Source: Lysobacter antibioticus
GTDB lineage: Bacteria; Pseudomonadota; Gammaproteobacteria; Xanthomonadales; Xanthomonadaceae
Direction: 5' to 3'
DNA length: 64,000 nt
NCBI RefSeq assembly: GCF_001442535.1
Contig: NZ_CP013141.1
Location: 2,625,528 to 2,689,527, forward strand
Shown here: positions 9,698-18,081 of the stretch, piece after piece
Numbering within the stretch: position 1 is the first letter of the stretch
Layout of the letters: each line of letters begins with the position of its first letter
The notes under the pieces: model-generated
Told to the model about the DNA's origin: nothing
Seen by the model: the letters and a program-made list of their open reading frames with translations, nothing else
Database searches by the model: none
Position numbers and translations under genes: made by a program

Positions 9698-11851
9698 ATG
9701 CAACAGGTCCTGCAAAACCTGCGCGACGGCAGCACCGAAATCGCCGACGTGCCCGCCCCCGCCCTGCGCCGCGGCCATCTGCTGATCCGCACCCACGTCA
9801 CCCTGGTGTCGGCCGGCACCGAGCGCATGCTGGTCGAGTTCGGCAAGGCCAACATGCTGCAGAAGGCGCGCCAGCAACCCGACAAGGTGCGCATGGTGCT
9901 GGAGAAGATCCGCACCGACGGCCTGGCCACCACGGTCGATGCAGTGCGCAGCAAGCTCGACCAGCCGCTGGCCCTGGGCTATTGCAACGTGGGCACGGTG
10001 ATCGGCGTCGGCGCCGGCGTGACCGGTTTCGAGGTCGGCGACCGCATCGCCTCCAACGGCAAGCACGCCGAAGTAGTCGCGGTGCCGTCCAACCTGTGCG
10101 TCAAGATTCCCGACGGCGTCGGCGACGAGGCCGCGGCCTTCACCGTGCTCGGCGCGATCGCCCTGCAAGGCATCCGCCTGGTCCAGCCGAGCCTCGGCGA
10201 AGCAGTGGTGGTGACCGGCCTGGGCCTGATCGGCCTGATCACCGTGCAACTGCTGCGTGCCCACGGCTGCCGCGTGCTCGGCATCGACTTCGACAGCTCC
10301 AAGCTCGCCATCGCGCGCAGCTACGGCGCCGAGACGGTCGACCTGTCCAAGGGCGAAGACCCGCTCGCCGCGGCGCAGGCGTTCTCGCGCGGACGCGGCG
10401 TCGACGCGGTGCTGATCACCGCCTCGACCAAGAGCAACGAACCGGTCTCGCAGGCCGCGCACATGTGCCGCAAGCGCGGCCGCATCGTCCTGGTCGGCGT
10501 CACCGGCCTGGAACTGTCGCGCGCCGATTTCTACGAGAAGGAACTGTCGTTCCAGGTGTCGTGCTCGTACGGCCCGGGCCGTTACGACCCGTCCTACGAG
10601 GAGCGCGGCAACGACTATCCGGTCGCCTTCGTACGCTGGACCGAACAACGCAACTTCGAGGCCGTGCTCGACATGATGGCCAGCCGCGCGATCGACGCGC
10701 CGCCGCTGATCAGCCATCGCTACTCCATCGCCGAGGCCGAACAGGCCTATGCCCTGCTCGGCGGCCACGAGCCCTCGCTCGGCATCGTCCTCGACTACGG
10801 CCGCGACAAGGCGATTCCGGAAACCCTGGTGCGCCGCACCGTGCCGCTGTCGGTCAAAACCCCGGCCGCGAGCTCCGACAGCGGCAAGGGCGGCGACGCC
10901 ATCGCCTTCATCGGCGCCGGCAACTACGCCGGCCGCGTGCTGATCCCGGCCTTCGCCAAGGCCGGCGCCGAACTGCACACGGTGGTGTCCAGCGGCGGCG
11001 TCAGCAGCGTCCATTTCGGCAAGAAGTTCGGTTTCCGCAACGCCAGCACCGACACCGACGCGACCCTGCGCGAGAACGGCGTGGGCTCGGTGGTGATCGC
11101 GACCCAGCACGGCAGCCATGCCGAGCTGACCCTCAAGGCGCTGCGCCACGGCAAGCACGTGTTCGTGGAAAAGCCGCTGTGCCTGACCCTGGACGAGCTG
11201 CAGGCCATCGAGAAGGCCTACGCCGAGCATTCGGTCTACGGCCGCCCGCCGGTGCTGATGGTCGGCTTCAACCGCCGCTTCGCCCCGCAGGTGCAGAAGA
11301 TGCGCAGCTTGCTGGCCGGCGTGCGCGAGCCCAAGTCGTTCGTGATGACGGTCAACGCCGGCGCGATCCCGGCCGATCACTGGACCCAGGACAGCCAGCT
11401 CGGCGGCGGCCGCCTGATCGGCGAGGCCTGCCATTTCGTCGACCTGCTGCGCTTCCTCGCCGACTCCCCGATCGTCGGCCACCAGCTCACCGCGGTCGGC
11501 AACGTCCCCGGCGCCGGCATCCGCAGCGACCGGGTCAGCTTCACCCTGAGCTTCGCCGACGGCTCGTTCGGCACCGTGCATTACCTCGCCAACGGCGACA
11601 AGAGCTTCCCGAAGGAGCGCCTGGAGGTGTTCACCGCCGGCCGTGTGCTGCAGTTGGACAACTTCCGCCGTTTGCGCGGCTATGGCTGGCCGGGTTTCAA
11701 GAAGATGAATCTGTGGCGCCAGGACAAGGGCCAGGCCCAGTGCGCCGCTGCTTTCATCCAGGCGGTCAAGGGCCAGGCCGCAGCGCCGATCCCGGCCGAA
11801 GACGTGTTCGAGGTGGCCCGGGTCACTATCGAACTGGACGCCTCGGTCTGA
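9698..11851 (+). CDS. Two-domain oxidoreductase: alcohol dehydrogenase-like plus Gfo/Idh/MocA
   Basis: This is a 717-residue fusion. Residues 1-370 are a medium-chain dehydrogenase-like domain with VSAGTERMLVEFGK, GYCNVGTVIGVG and the nucleotide-binding GLGLIGLI motif near 173-180. Residues 400-717 are a Gfo/Idh/MocA domain with FIGAGNYAGR at about 404-413, the EKPLCLTLDE signature near 491 and DHWTQDSQLGGGRLIGEACH. Fusions of this kind recur beside heparinase-like and glycosyltransferase genes in bacterial polysaccharide loci. There they are thought to modify a sugar nucleotide or lipid-linked sugar, and the reaction is not established. Here it lies 43 bp upstream of the heparinase-like gene, probably in one operon. 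Confidence 0.85.
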   Translation: MQQVLQNLRDGSTEIADVPAPALRRGHLLIRTHVTLVSAGTERMLVEFGKANMLQKARQQPDKVRMVLEKIRTDGLATTVDAVRSKLDQPLALGYCNVGTVIGVGAGVTGFEVGDRIASNGKHAEVVAVPSNLCVKIPDGVGDEAAAFTVLGAIALQGIRLVQPSLGEAVVVTGLGLIGLITVQLLRAHGCRVLGIDFDSSKLAIARSYGAETVDLSKGEDPLAAAQAFSRGRGVDAVLITASTKSNEPVSQAAHMCRKRGRIVLVGVTGLELSRADFYEKELSFQVSCSYGPGRYDPSYEERGNDYPVAFVRWTEQRNFEAVLDMMASRAIDAPPLISHRYSIAEAEQAYALLGGHEPSLGIVLDYGRDKAIPETLVRRTVPLSVKTPAASSDSGKGGDAIAFIGAGNYAGRVLIPAFAKAGAELHTVVSSGGVSSVHFGKKFGFRNASTDTDATLRENGVGSVVIATQHGSHAELTLKALRHGKHVFVEKPLCLTLDELQAIEKAYAEHSVYGRPPVLMVGFNRRFAPQVQKMRSLLAGVREPKSFVMTVNAGAIPADHWTQDSQLGGGRLIGEACHFVDLLRFLADSPIVGHQLTAVGNVPGAGIRSDRVSFTLSFADGSFGTVHYLANGDKSFPKERLEVFTAGRVLQLDNFRRLRGYGWPGFKKMNLWRQDKGQAQCAAAFIQAVKGQAAAPIPAEDVFEVARVTIELDASV

Positions 11852-11894
11852 ACGCCATGCGCCGCCTGATTCTCCCTTCGCGCGGAGTACGGTC

Positions 11895-13547
11895 GTGACT
11901 TCGTCGTCGCGAGTGCCGCGCCTGTGGCACACGGTGCGCCATCTGCGCGCGGTGCAGATCTACGGCCGCGCCTGGCATCGCCTGCACCGTCCGCGCATCG
12001 ACGATTCGCCGGCGCCGCCGCCGGCGGTCGTGCGCGATCGCTGGCGCGGTTGCGCGCGCGCGGCCTCGATGCTGAGCGCGCAGCGCTTCCGTTTCCTCAA
12101 CGACGAGCACGAGATCGCCGGCGACGACTGGAACAGCACCGCCCTGCCCAAGCTGTGGCTGTACAACCTGCACTACTTCGACGACCTCAACGCCGACGAC
12201 GCGGCGGCGCGCCTGGCCTGGCATCGCGACCTGATCCGGCAGTGGATCGCGGCGAACCCGCCGGCTTCCGGCAACGGCTGGGAGCCGTATTGCCTGTCGC
12301 TGCGCATCGTCAACTGGGTCAAGTGGTGCTGCGCCGGCGACACCGTCACCGACCCGGCGCTGCGCCGCAGCGTGCTCAACAGCCTGGCGACGCAGGCGCG
12401 TTATCTGCGCGGCCGCCTGGAACGGCACTTGCTCGGCAACCATCTGTGGGCGAACTACAAGGCGCTGCTGTTCGCCGGCGCCTTCTTCGACGGCGCCGAG
12501 GCCGAACGCTGGCGCGGCGTCGGCCTGCGCGGCCTGCGCGCTGAAATCGACGAGCAGATCCTCGCCGACGGCGGGCATTTCGAACGCAGTCCGATGTACC
12601 ACGCGATCCTGCTCGAGGACTTGCTCGACCTGGTGCAGTTGGCGACCTTGTTCCCGGGCGCCTTCCCCGAACGCGACGTCGAGCTGTGGCGCCACCGCGC
12701 CAGCCGCATGCTCGGCTGGCTGGCGGTGATGACGCATCCCGACGGCGGCATCGCCTTCTTCAACGATGCCGCCCACGGCATCGCCCCGACCCTGGCGCAG
12801 TTGCAGGCCTATGCGCGTTTGCTCGGCGTCGCGGTGCCTCCGGCATCCGACGATGCACTGCAGGCGCTGCCGGTGTCGGGCTATGTGCGGCTGCAATGCG
12901 GACCCGCGGTGCTGATCGCCGACGTCGGCGAGATCGGCCCGGCCTATCTGCCCGGCCATGCCCACGCCGATACGCTCAGCTTCGAGCTCTCGCTCGGCGG
13001 CCGCCGGGTGCTGGTCAACGCCGGCACCTCGCGCTACGACATCGGCGCCGAGCGCCTGTGGCAGCGCGGCACCGCCTCGCACAACACGGTCGAGATCGAC
13101 GATGAGGATTCCTCCGAGGTCTGGAGCAGTTTCCGCGTCGCTCGCCGTGCCCATCCGCTCGCGGTCGAACACGGCCGCAACGACGAGGGGCTGTGGCTCA
13201 GCGCCGCCCACGACGGCTACCGGCGCCTGAAGGGCCGGCCGCTGCATCGCCGGCGCTGGATGCTGCAAGCCGGCTCGCTGCGTGTCGAAGACCGCATCGA
13301 AGGCGAATTCGAACGCGCCGTCGCCCGCTTCCGGCTCATGCCCGACGTCCGCCTCGATGGCCCACAGCTGCGCCTGGACGAATCCAGCGCCGTGCGCTGG
13401 CAAGTCGAACCGGCCAACGCAACCACCGCCGCGGCCCGCAGCACCTATCACGCCGGCTTCGGCCTGAGCGAGGCCTGCGACGTCATCGAAATCGCCCTGC
13501 CCCCCGAGGCCGGCGCGCTGACCACCACGTTCCATTGGGATTGCTGA
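11895..13547 (+). CDS. Heparinase II/III-like protein of the polysaccharide locus
   Basis: This 550-residue protein starts at GTG 11895, seven bases after a GGAG motif. The N-terminal half is an alpha/alpha toroid with NGWEPYCLSLRIVNWVKW, LLGNHLWANYKAL and FERSPMYHAILLEDLLDL, where Asn, His and Tyr residues of the polysaccharide lyase active site usually lie. The C-terminal half is a heparinase II/III beta-sandwich with GHAHADTLSFEL and GTASHNTVEIDDED. The family cleaves uronic-acid-containing polymers by beta-elimination. No signal peptide is visible, so a cytoplasmic biosynthetic or quality-control role is possible. The WecC-derived uronic acid predicted for this polymer is a plausible substrate, which is an inference. 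Confidence 0.85.
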   Translation: MTSSSRVPRLWHTVRHLRAVQIYGRAWHRLHRPRIDDSPAPPPAVVRDRWRGCARAASMLSAQRFRFLNDEHEIAGDDWNSTALPKLWLYNLHYFDDLNADDAAARLAWHRDLIRQWIAANPPASGNGWEPYCLSLRIVNWVKWCCAGDTVTDPALRRSVLNSLATQARYLRGRLERHLLGNHLWANYKALLFAGAFFDGAEAERWRGVGLRGLRAEIDEQILADGGHFERSPMYHAILLEDLLDLVQLATLFPGAFPERDVELWRHRASRMLGWLAVMTHPDGGIAFFNDAAHGIAPTLAQLQAYARLLGVAVPPASDDALQALPVSGYVRLQCGPAVLIADVGEIGPAYLPGHAHADTLSFELSLGGRRVLVNAGTSRYDIGAERLWQRGTASHNTVEIDDEDSSEVWSSFRVARRAHPLAVEHGRNDEGLWLSAAHDGYRRLKGRPLHRRRWMLQAGSLRVEDRIEGEFERAVARFRLMPDVRLDGPQLRLDESSAVRWQVEPANATTAAARSTYHAGFGLSEACDVIEIALPPEAGALTTTFHWDC

Positions 13548-13553
13548 GTTCTC

Positions 13554-14807
13554 ATGCGCATTCTGTTTCTGTCGGACAATTTCCCGCCCGAGGGCAATGC
13601 GCCGGCCACGCGCACCTACGAGCACGCGGTGCGCTGGGTGCGCGCCGGCCACGAAGTGACGGTGATCACCTGCGCGCCGAATTTCCCCGAAGGCAAGCTG
13701 TTCGACGGCTACCGCAATGCCTGGCGCAGCGTCGAGACCGTCGACGGCATCCGCGTGGTCCGGGTCAAGACCTACATCACCGCCAACGAAGGCTTCGTCA
13801 AGCGCACCCTCGACTATTTGAGCTTCATGGCCGCCTCGGTCGTCGCCGGCCTGTTCGAGCCGCGCCACGACGTGGTCGTGGCGACCTCGCCGCAGTTCTT
13901 CTGCGCGCTCGGCGGCTGGGCCTTGGCGCGCCTGCGCCGGCGGCCGTTCGTGTTCGAGCTGCGCGATCTGTGGCCGGCCTCGATCACCGCGGTCGGCGCG
14001 ATGAAGCGCAGCGCCGCGGTGCGCGCGCTGGAACGCCTGGAGATGTTCCTGTACCGCAGCGCCGATGCGATCGTGCCGGTCACCCACACCTTCCGCGAAG
14101 AACTCATTCAACGCGGCATCGCCGCCGACAAGATCCACGTCGTGCTCAACGGCGTCGACCTGCAACGCTACGCGTCGGCCGCGCGCGACGAGGCCCTGAG
14201 CCGGCAGTACGACCTGGACGGACGTTTCGTGGTCGGCTACCTCGGCACCCACGGCATGGCCCATGGCCTGGAGAAGGTCGTCGACGCTGCCGAACGGCTG
14301 CAGCACGATCCGCGCATCGCCTTCTTCTTCGCCGGCAGCGGCGCCGAACGCGCGCGCGTCGAGCGCCTGGTCGCCGAGCGCGGGCTCAGTAACGTGCGCA
14401 TGATTCCGCGCCAGCCCAAGGAGATGATGCCGAAGCTGTGGAGTCTGTGCGACATCTCGCTGATCCCGCTGCGCAACAACCCGGTGTTCTCCGGGGTGAT
14501 TCCGTCCAAGCTGTTCGAAGGCATGGGCATGGGCATCCCCGCGCTGATGTCGCTGCCGCGCGGCGAAGCCACCCGTATCGTCGAGACCACCGACTGCGGT
14601 GTATGCGTGCCGCCGGAAGACGCCGAGGCCATGGCCGCGGCGATCCTGGCCCTGGTCGAAGACCCCGGCCGCATGCGCCGCCTGCGCGATTCCAGCCTGG
14701 CCGCGGCACCCTCGTACTCGCGCGACCGCCAGGCCGCGTTGATGACCGACGCCCTGGCGCGACTGCTCGACGACGACACCGCGGATCTGGCGCGGGTGGC
14801 GAAGTAA
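13554..14807 (+). CDS. Family 4 glycosyltransferase (WbuB-like)
   Basis: This 417-residue GT-B enzyme starts six bases after the heparinase-like stop. The N-terminus has LSDNFPPEGNAPATRTYEHA, the acceptor-side motif of WbuB-like enzymes, then FELRDLWPASITAVGAM and VLNGVDLQRY. The C-terminal donor domain has VGYLGTHGMAHGLEK and the E-x7-E-like region SKLFEGMGMGIPALMS followed by VETTDCGVCVPPEDAEAMA. WbuB itself transfers N-acetylfucosamine in E. coli O26. The sugar used here is unknown. Its place at the end of the operon, after two sugar-modifying proteins, suggests it adds a modified sugar. Confidence 0.87.
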   Translation: MRILFLSDNFPPEGNAPATRTYEHAVRWVRAGHEVTVITCAPNFPEGKLFDGYRNAWRSVETVDGIRVVRVKTYITANEGFVKRTLDYLSFMAASVVAGLFEPRHDVVVATSPQFFCALGGWALARLRRRPFVFELRDLWPASITAVGAMKRSAAVRALERLEMFLYRSADAIVPVTHTFREELIQRGIAADKIHVVLNGVDLQRYASAARDEALSRQYDLDGRFVVGYLGTHGMAHGLEKVVDAAERLQHDPRIAFFFAGSGAERARVERLVAERGLSNVRMIPRQPKEMMPKLWSLCDISLIPLRNNPVFSGVIPSKLFEGMGMGIPALMSLPRGEATRIVETTDCGVCVPPEDAEAMAAAILALVEDPGRMRRLRDSSLAAAPSYSRDRQAALMTDALARLLDDDTADLARVAK

Positions 14808-14818
14808 GGCCTGCGGCC

Positions 14819-15601
14819 ATGACCGGCGTCGGTCGATGGTTGGCATGGCCGCTGGAACCGCTGCACCTGTCGTGCTGCCTGCTGGTGCTGGCCTTGCTGG
14901 CCTTCGCCCTGCGCCGGCGCCGCAGCGCGCTGGCCTTGATCGGCGTCAGTCTCGCTTGGTCGTTGCTATGGTCGCTGCCCGCGGCCTCCAACGCGCTGCG
15001 CAATAGCCTGGCGCTGCGTTATCCGCCGCAGTCCGCACAAAGCATGCCGACGGTCGATGCGATCGTGGTGCTCGGCGGCGGCATCGGCAGCGTCGCCTGG
15101 TTCGAACAGGGCGATCCCAACGACCCGCGCCTCGCCGGCAACCGCGTGGCCCTGGGCGCACGCGCCTGGCACGATGGCCGCGCGCCGTGGGTCCTGCTCA
15201 GCGGCGGCCCGACCTCACGCACCCACGGCGTCAGCGAAGCCCGCGAGATGGCCGCGGCGATGCGCAAGCTCGGCGTACCCGAGCGCGCGCTGGTGCTCGA
15301 CGAGCGCAGCCGCAGCACCGGCGACAACGCTCGCAACAGCGCGCATTCGGCGCGGACGCACGGATGGCGAACGGTCGCGCTGGTGACCTCGTCCCTGCAC
15401 ATGAGCCGCGCGCGGGCACTGTTCGAGCGGCAAGGCCTGCAGGTGCTGCCGCTGCCCTCGGCGGAGAAAGATTTCGAGCCTGCCCCCAAGCACGGCGCCG
15501 CCTCGCCGTGGTGGCCGACCCGCCGCGCCCTGCGCCGCAGCGGCGAGGCGTTCAAGGAATATGCCGGTCTGCTCGCCGCGCGGCTCGGCGTCGAAAGCTG
15601 A
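14819..15601 (+). CDS. YdcF/DUF218 family membrane-anchored protein
   Basis: This 260-residue protein starts at ATG 14819, eleven bases after the previous stop. Two N-terminal hydrophobic helices (LSCCLLVLALLAFAL and LIGVSLAWSLLWSLPAA) precede a soluble domain with the DUF218 motifs VDAIVVLGGGI, WVLLSGGPTSRTHGVSEA and TGDNARNSA. The family includes ElyC, which affects envelope and lipid-carrier metabolism in E. coli, and SanA. The exact reaction is not established. Its position at the end of the polysaccharide operon suggests a role at the periplasmic face, perhaps in undecaprenyl-phosphate use. It converges on the ArsR-type gene with only 28 bp between the stops. Confidence 0.8.
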   Translation: MTGVGRWLAWPLEPLHLSCCLLVLALLAFALRRRRSALALIGVSLAWSLLWSLPAASNALRNSLALRYPPQSAQSMPTVDAIVVLGGGIGSVAWFEQGDPNDPRLAGNRVALGARAWHDGRAPWVLLSGGPTSRTHGVSEAREMAAAMRKLGVPERALVLDERSRSTGDNARNSAHSARTHGWRTVALVTSSLHMSRARALFERQGLQVLPLPSAEKDFEPAPKHGAASPWWPTRRALRRSGEAFKEYAGLLAARLGVES

Positions 15602-15629
15602 GCCGGGCTAAGTCGAGCCGGGCTGCTCG

Positions 15630-16319
15630 CTAGGGCGCAGCGTCTTCCACGAACGCCGCCAGGCCGCGTTGCCCTCGCGCGGTCACCTTCAAGGCGCGCG
15701 AATACTGGATGCGGCGCAGCCAGCCCTGGGCGATGAAACGATCCAGCAAGGCCGCGCCGAGCACGCCGGCGAGGTGATGACGGCGTTCGCTCCAATCCAG
15801 GCAGGCGCGGCACAAGGGGCGGCGTGTGCGCGGCAAGGCGTCGAGCGCGATCCCGGCGTCGGCGACGAAACCGCGGCCGCGCTCGGTGAGCTGCAGGTCG
15901 TCGTCGCCCAGATGCAGGAAGCCGCGGCGCACGAAGCTATCGTGCACGCGCACGCCCCACTCGCCGGCGAGGTGGTCGTAGCAGACCCGCGCCTTGCGCA
16001 GTGCCAGGTCGCTCGGCCCGACGCTAACCGGCGCATCCGAGATCCGGTACGCCACCCGCATCAGATCCTCGAGCAGCCGCACCACATCGTCGTCGGCGAT
16101 GCGGAAGTAACGATGGCGCCCCTGCTTCTCGACGCTGAGCAGGCGCGCTTCGGTCAGTGCCGACAGATGCGCGCTGGCGGTCGGGCGGGCCACGCCGGCG
16201 GCCTCGGCCAGTTCGGTCGCGGTCAGGGCGCGGCCGGCCATGAGCGCGGTCAGGATGTCGACGCGGGCGCGGTCGCCGATCAGCGCGGCGACCCGGTTGA
16301 GGTTGGCGGAAATGTCCAT
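15630..16319 (-). CDS. ArsR-family winged-helix transcriptional regulator
   Basis: This 229-residue protein starts at ATG 16319, preceded by an AGGA motif. The upstream in-frame extension lacks family features. Residues 1-80 are an ArsR-type winged helix ([25 protein letters not shown], then [11 protein letters not shown], then a wing ending GRHRYFRI). No canonical ELCVC metal site is seen. The extra C-terminal domain ends with [15 protein letters not shown], which holds two cysteines and a histidine pair that could sense metal, redox or a ligand. It is divergent from two small alpha/beta-barrel enzymes and probably represses them and itself through the palindrome at 16349-16372. Confidence 0.85.
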   Translation of the reverse strand: MDISANLNRVAALIGDRARVDILTALMAGRALTATELAEAAGVARPTASAHLSALTEARLLSVEKQGRHRYFRIADDDVVRLLEDLMRVAYRISDAPVSVGPSDLALRKARVCYDHLAGEWGVRVHDSFVRRGFLHLGDDDLQLTERGRGFVADAGIALDALPRTRRPLCRACLDWSERRHHLAGVLGAALLDRFIAQGWLRRIQYSRALKVTARGQRGLAAFVEDAAP

Positions 16320-16348
16320 GCGGCGATCCTGCATCACGCCCGGCGGGA

Positions 16349-16372
16349 ATACTTCGATACTGAGCGAAGCAT
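16349..16372. promoter_or_regulatory. Candidate operator between the ArsR gene and the NIPSNAP gene
   Basis: ATACTTCG and CGAAGCAT are separated by eight bases, an 8-bp inverted repeat with one mismatch, centred in the 103-bp divergent intergenic region. A 12-2-12-like spacing is common for ArsR-family operators. TATGGT at about 16390 could be the -10 box of the rightward gene, which would place the palindrome over its -35 region. Binding is inferred, not shown. Confidence 0.45.
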
Positions 16373-16422
16373 CGCCCCGACGGCAATCGTTATGGTGCCG
16401 GCACCGCCACCGGAGCCGAACG

Positions 16423-16767
16423 ATGCGCATCGCCTGCATGATCCGATACCAGATCGACCCCTTCCAGCTCGACGCTTTCCGCCGCTACGCCGAAGCCTGG
16501 GGCCGCATCATCCCGCGTTGCGGCGGCGACCTGCTCGGCTACTTCCTGCCGCACGAAGGCAGCAACGATATCGCCTGGGGGCTGATCGCGTTCGACAGCC
16601 TGGCCGACTACGAGGCCTACCGCGCCCGCCTCAAGACCGATGCCGAAGGCCGCGACAACTTCGCCTTCGCCCGCGAACACCGCTTCATCCTGCGCGAAGA
16701 GCGCAGTTGGCTGGAGATCGTCGATGCCGCATTCCGCCTCTCGGCCGCGACGCAGGCATCGGCATGA
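16423..16767 (+). CDS. NIPSNAP-like dimeric alpha/beta-barrel protein
   Basis: This 114-residue protein starts at ATG 16423 after a GGAG motif. The sequence [30 protein letters not shown] matches the NIPSNAP/ferredoxin-like fold, with [14 protein letters not shown] and [12 protein letters not shown] in the expected second half. The family has no single established reaction. Members act as small oxygenases or bind hydrophobic ligands. It overlaps the next gene by ATGA and is divergent from the ArsR-type regulator, so the three form a regulated module. Confidence 0.78.
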   Translation: MRIACMIRYQIDPFQLDAFRRYAEAWGRIIPRCGGDLLGYFLPHEGSNDIAWGLIAFDSLADYEAYRARLKTDAEGRDNFAFAREHRFILREERSWLEIVDAAFRLSAATQASA

Positions 16768-17111
16768 TCGCCGTGATCTTCGAAGCTCTGCCGCAGCCGC
16801 ACCGGCAATCGGACTACCTAGACGCGGCCGAACGCTTGCGGCCCTTGCTCGCGCAGATCGATGGTTTCGTCTCGATCGAGCGTTTCCAGAGCCTGAGCCA
16901 GCCCGGCAAGCTGTTGTCGCTGTCGTTCTGGCGCGACGAGGATGCGGTGCGGCAATGGCGCAACCTCGAACTGCATCGGCAGATCCAGGAGGCCGGCCGG
17001 CGTTCGATCTTCGCCGATTATCGTTTGCGCGTGGCCGCGGTCGTGCGCGACTACGGCCTGTACGATCGCGCGCAGGCGCCCGAGGACTCGCGCCTGGGGC
17101 ACAGCGACTAA
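16764..17111 (+). CDS. Antibiotic biosynthesis monooxygenase (ABM) domain protein
   Basis: This 115-residue protein starts inside the stop of the preceding gene. [20 protein letters not shown], then [31 protein letters not shown] and [20 protein letters not shown], is a standard ABM dimeric alpha/beta-barrel. The family covers quinol monooxygenases, heme-degrading enzymes and polyketide-tailoring oxygenases. The heme-binding Asn/His pair of IsdG-type proteins is not obvious, so heme degradation is not supported. Pairing with the NIPSNAP-like protein suggests a heterodimer or paralogous pair with a shared substrate. The intergenic repeat begins directly after its stop. Confidence 0.82.
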   Translation: MIAVIFEALPQPHRQSDYLDAAERLRPLLAQIDGFVSIERFQSLSQPGKLLSLSFWRDEDAVRQWRNLELHRQIQEAGRRSIFADYRLRVAAVVRDYGLYDRAQAPEDSRLGHSD

Positions 17112-17128
17112 TCGCAACCTCTGCTTTA

Positions 17129-17170
<42 letters not shown>

Positions 17171-17205
17171 ATTTTGATCTGCTTTGCCGCTTTACCGGTC
17201 AAGTG

Positions 17206-17649
17206 GAGACCCGGAGGGCGCCGCACAGGACGTGCGGCGTTTTCCGATAAGACAGGGACGTCTTATCGGAAAATCCCGGCGCGGGCATCGAACTCGTGGC
17301 TTGTGCCCTTGCAAGGAGAGCCCTTTTCTTTGGTTAGCTTTCTTTTGGGCTTAGCAAAAGAAAGTAACCCGGCCGCGTCAGCGGACGGAAGCTTTGCACT
17401 TGCTTGTGGCTTGTGGCTTCTTGCGAAGCAAGATCAAACGCTAAAAGCTTCCGCCACTAAAGCGGCGGGTTACTTTCTTTTGTCATAAGCAACAAAAGAA
17501 AGGTAACCAAAGAAAAATGCTTTTCTTTGAATCACCAGCCCGCACGAGCGGTGCCTCCGCTGGGCTTTTTCATACGGGACATCCCTGTCCCGATGAAAAA
17601 CGGCCCGCATCCATGCGGGCCGCCCTCCGGGTCTTCTATCGCCTTCGCG
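17206..17649. repeat. Complete copy 1 of the two-arm hairpin repeat
   Basis: The left arm (17206-about 17400) begins GAGACCCGGAGGGCG. The right arm (17428-17649) is related to it in inverted orientation and ends at CCCTCCGGGTCTTC plus a short tail. Hairpins in the left arm are CGCCGCAC/GTGCGGCG and TTTTCCGATAAGAC/GTCTTATCGGAAAA (17240-17273). In the right arm they are GGTTACTTTCTTTTG/CAAAAGAAAGGTAACC (17468-17508, one bulge), TTTTTCATACGGGAC/GTCCCGATGAAAAA (17566-17600) and CGGCCCGCAT/ATGCGGGCCG (17601-17622). No transposase is present. It looks like a non-autonomous or structural repeat. Confidence 0.85.
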
Positions 17650-17698
17650 AGTGCGGAGCGGCGCACAGCCACAGCCAAGTGCGACGACACCATCCCGT

Positions 17699-17722
17699 GT
17701 AGGAGCGACGCGAGTCGCGACC
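17699..17722 (+). repeat. REP palindrome (GTAG class)
   Basis: A 24-bp imperfect palindrome starts GTAGGAGCGACG and ends GTCGCGACC in consensus terms (the first four bases here are GTAG). This is the REP class mobilised by RAYT transposases in Xanthomonas, Stenotrophomonas and Pseudomonas. Confidence 0.75.
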
Positions 17723-18081
17723 ACGCGGCTTCGCTCTCGCGCCGAACCTCCGGAATAGATCCATTCCCCGGATGTCGATCGCCGCCTACGACGGCCCCTA
17801 CCCAGCCAGCCAAAGCGCCGCCAAGGACCGTGGCAACGACCGCATCTCGAATCATCGCGGCGCGCCCCGGACCGGCATCGCCCCTCGCAGACCGGTCGCG
17901 GCACTGCCACCTCGACCGCCTTTCGCGCATTCGCTACCGCGATCGCCCGCACATTTCCGCCGAGGGCTAGCCGCGAGCCCGTGAGCACAGCGTATTGGCC
18001 GCGTGCATCGCGACTTCACAATCGCCTGCCCACGTAAATGCAATGATCCCGGCCTTGAGGCTGAAGTGCCTGGGATCTTGC

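Noticed and set aside
17527..17970. Short open frames in the repeat arms (with a recurring PVPMKNGPHPC product)
   Set aside because: They recur in each copy of the element because the DNA is repeated. The products vary after frameshifts and contain hairpin-encoded sequence only.
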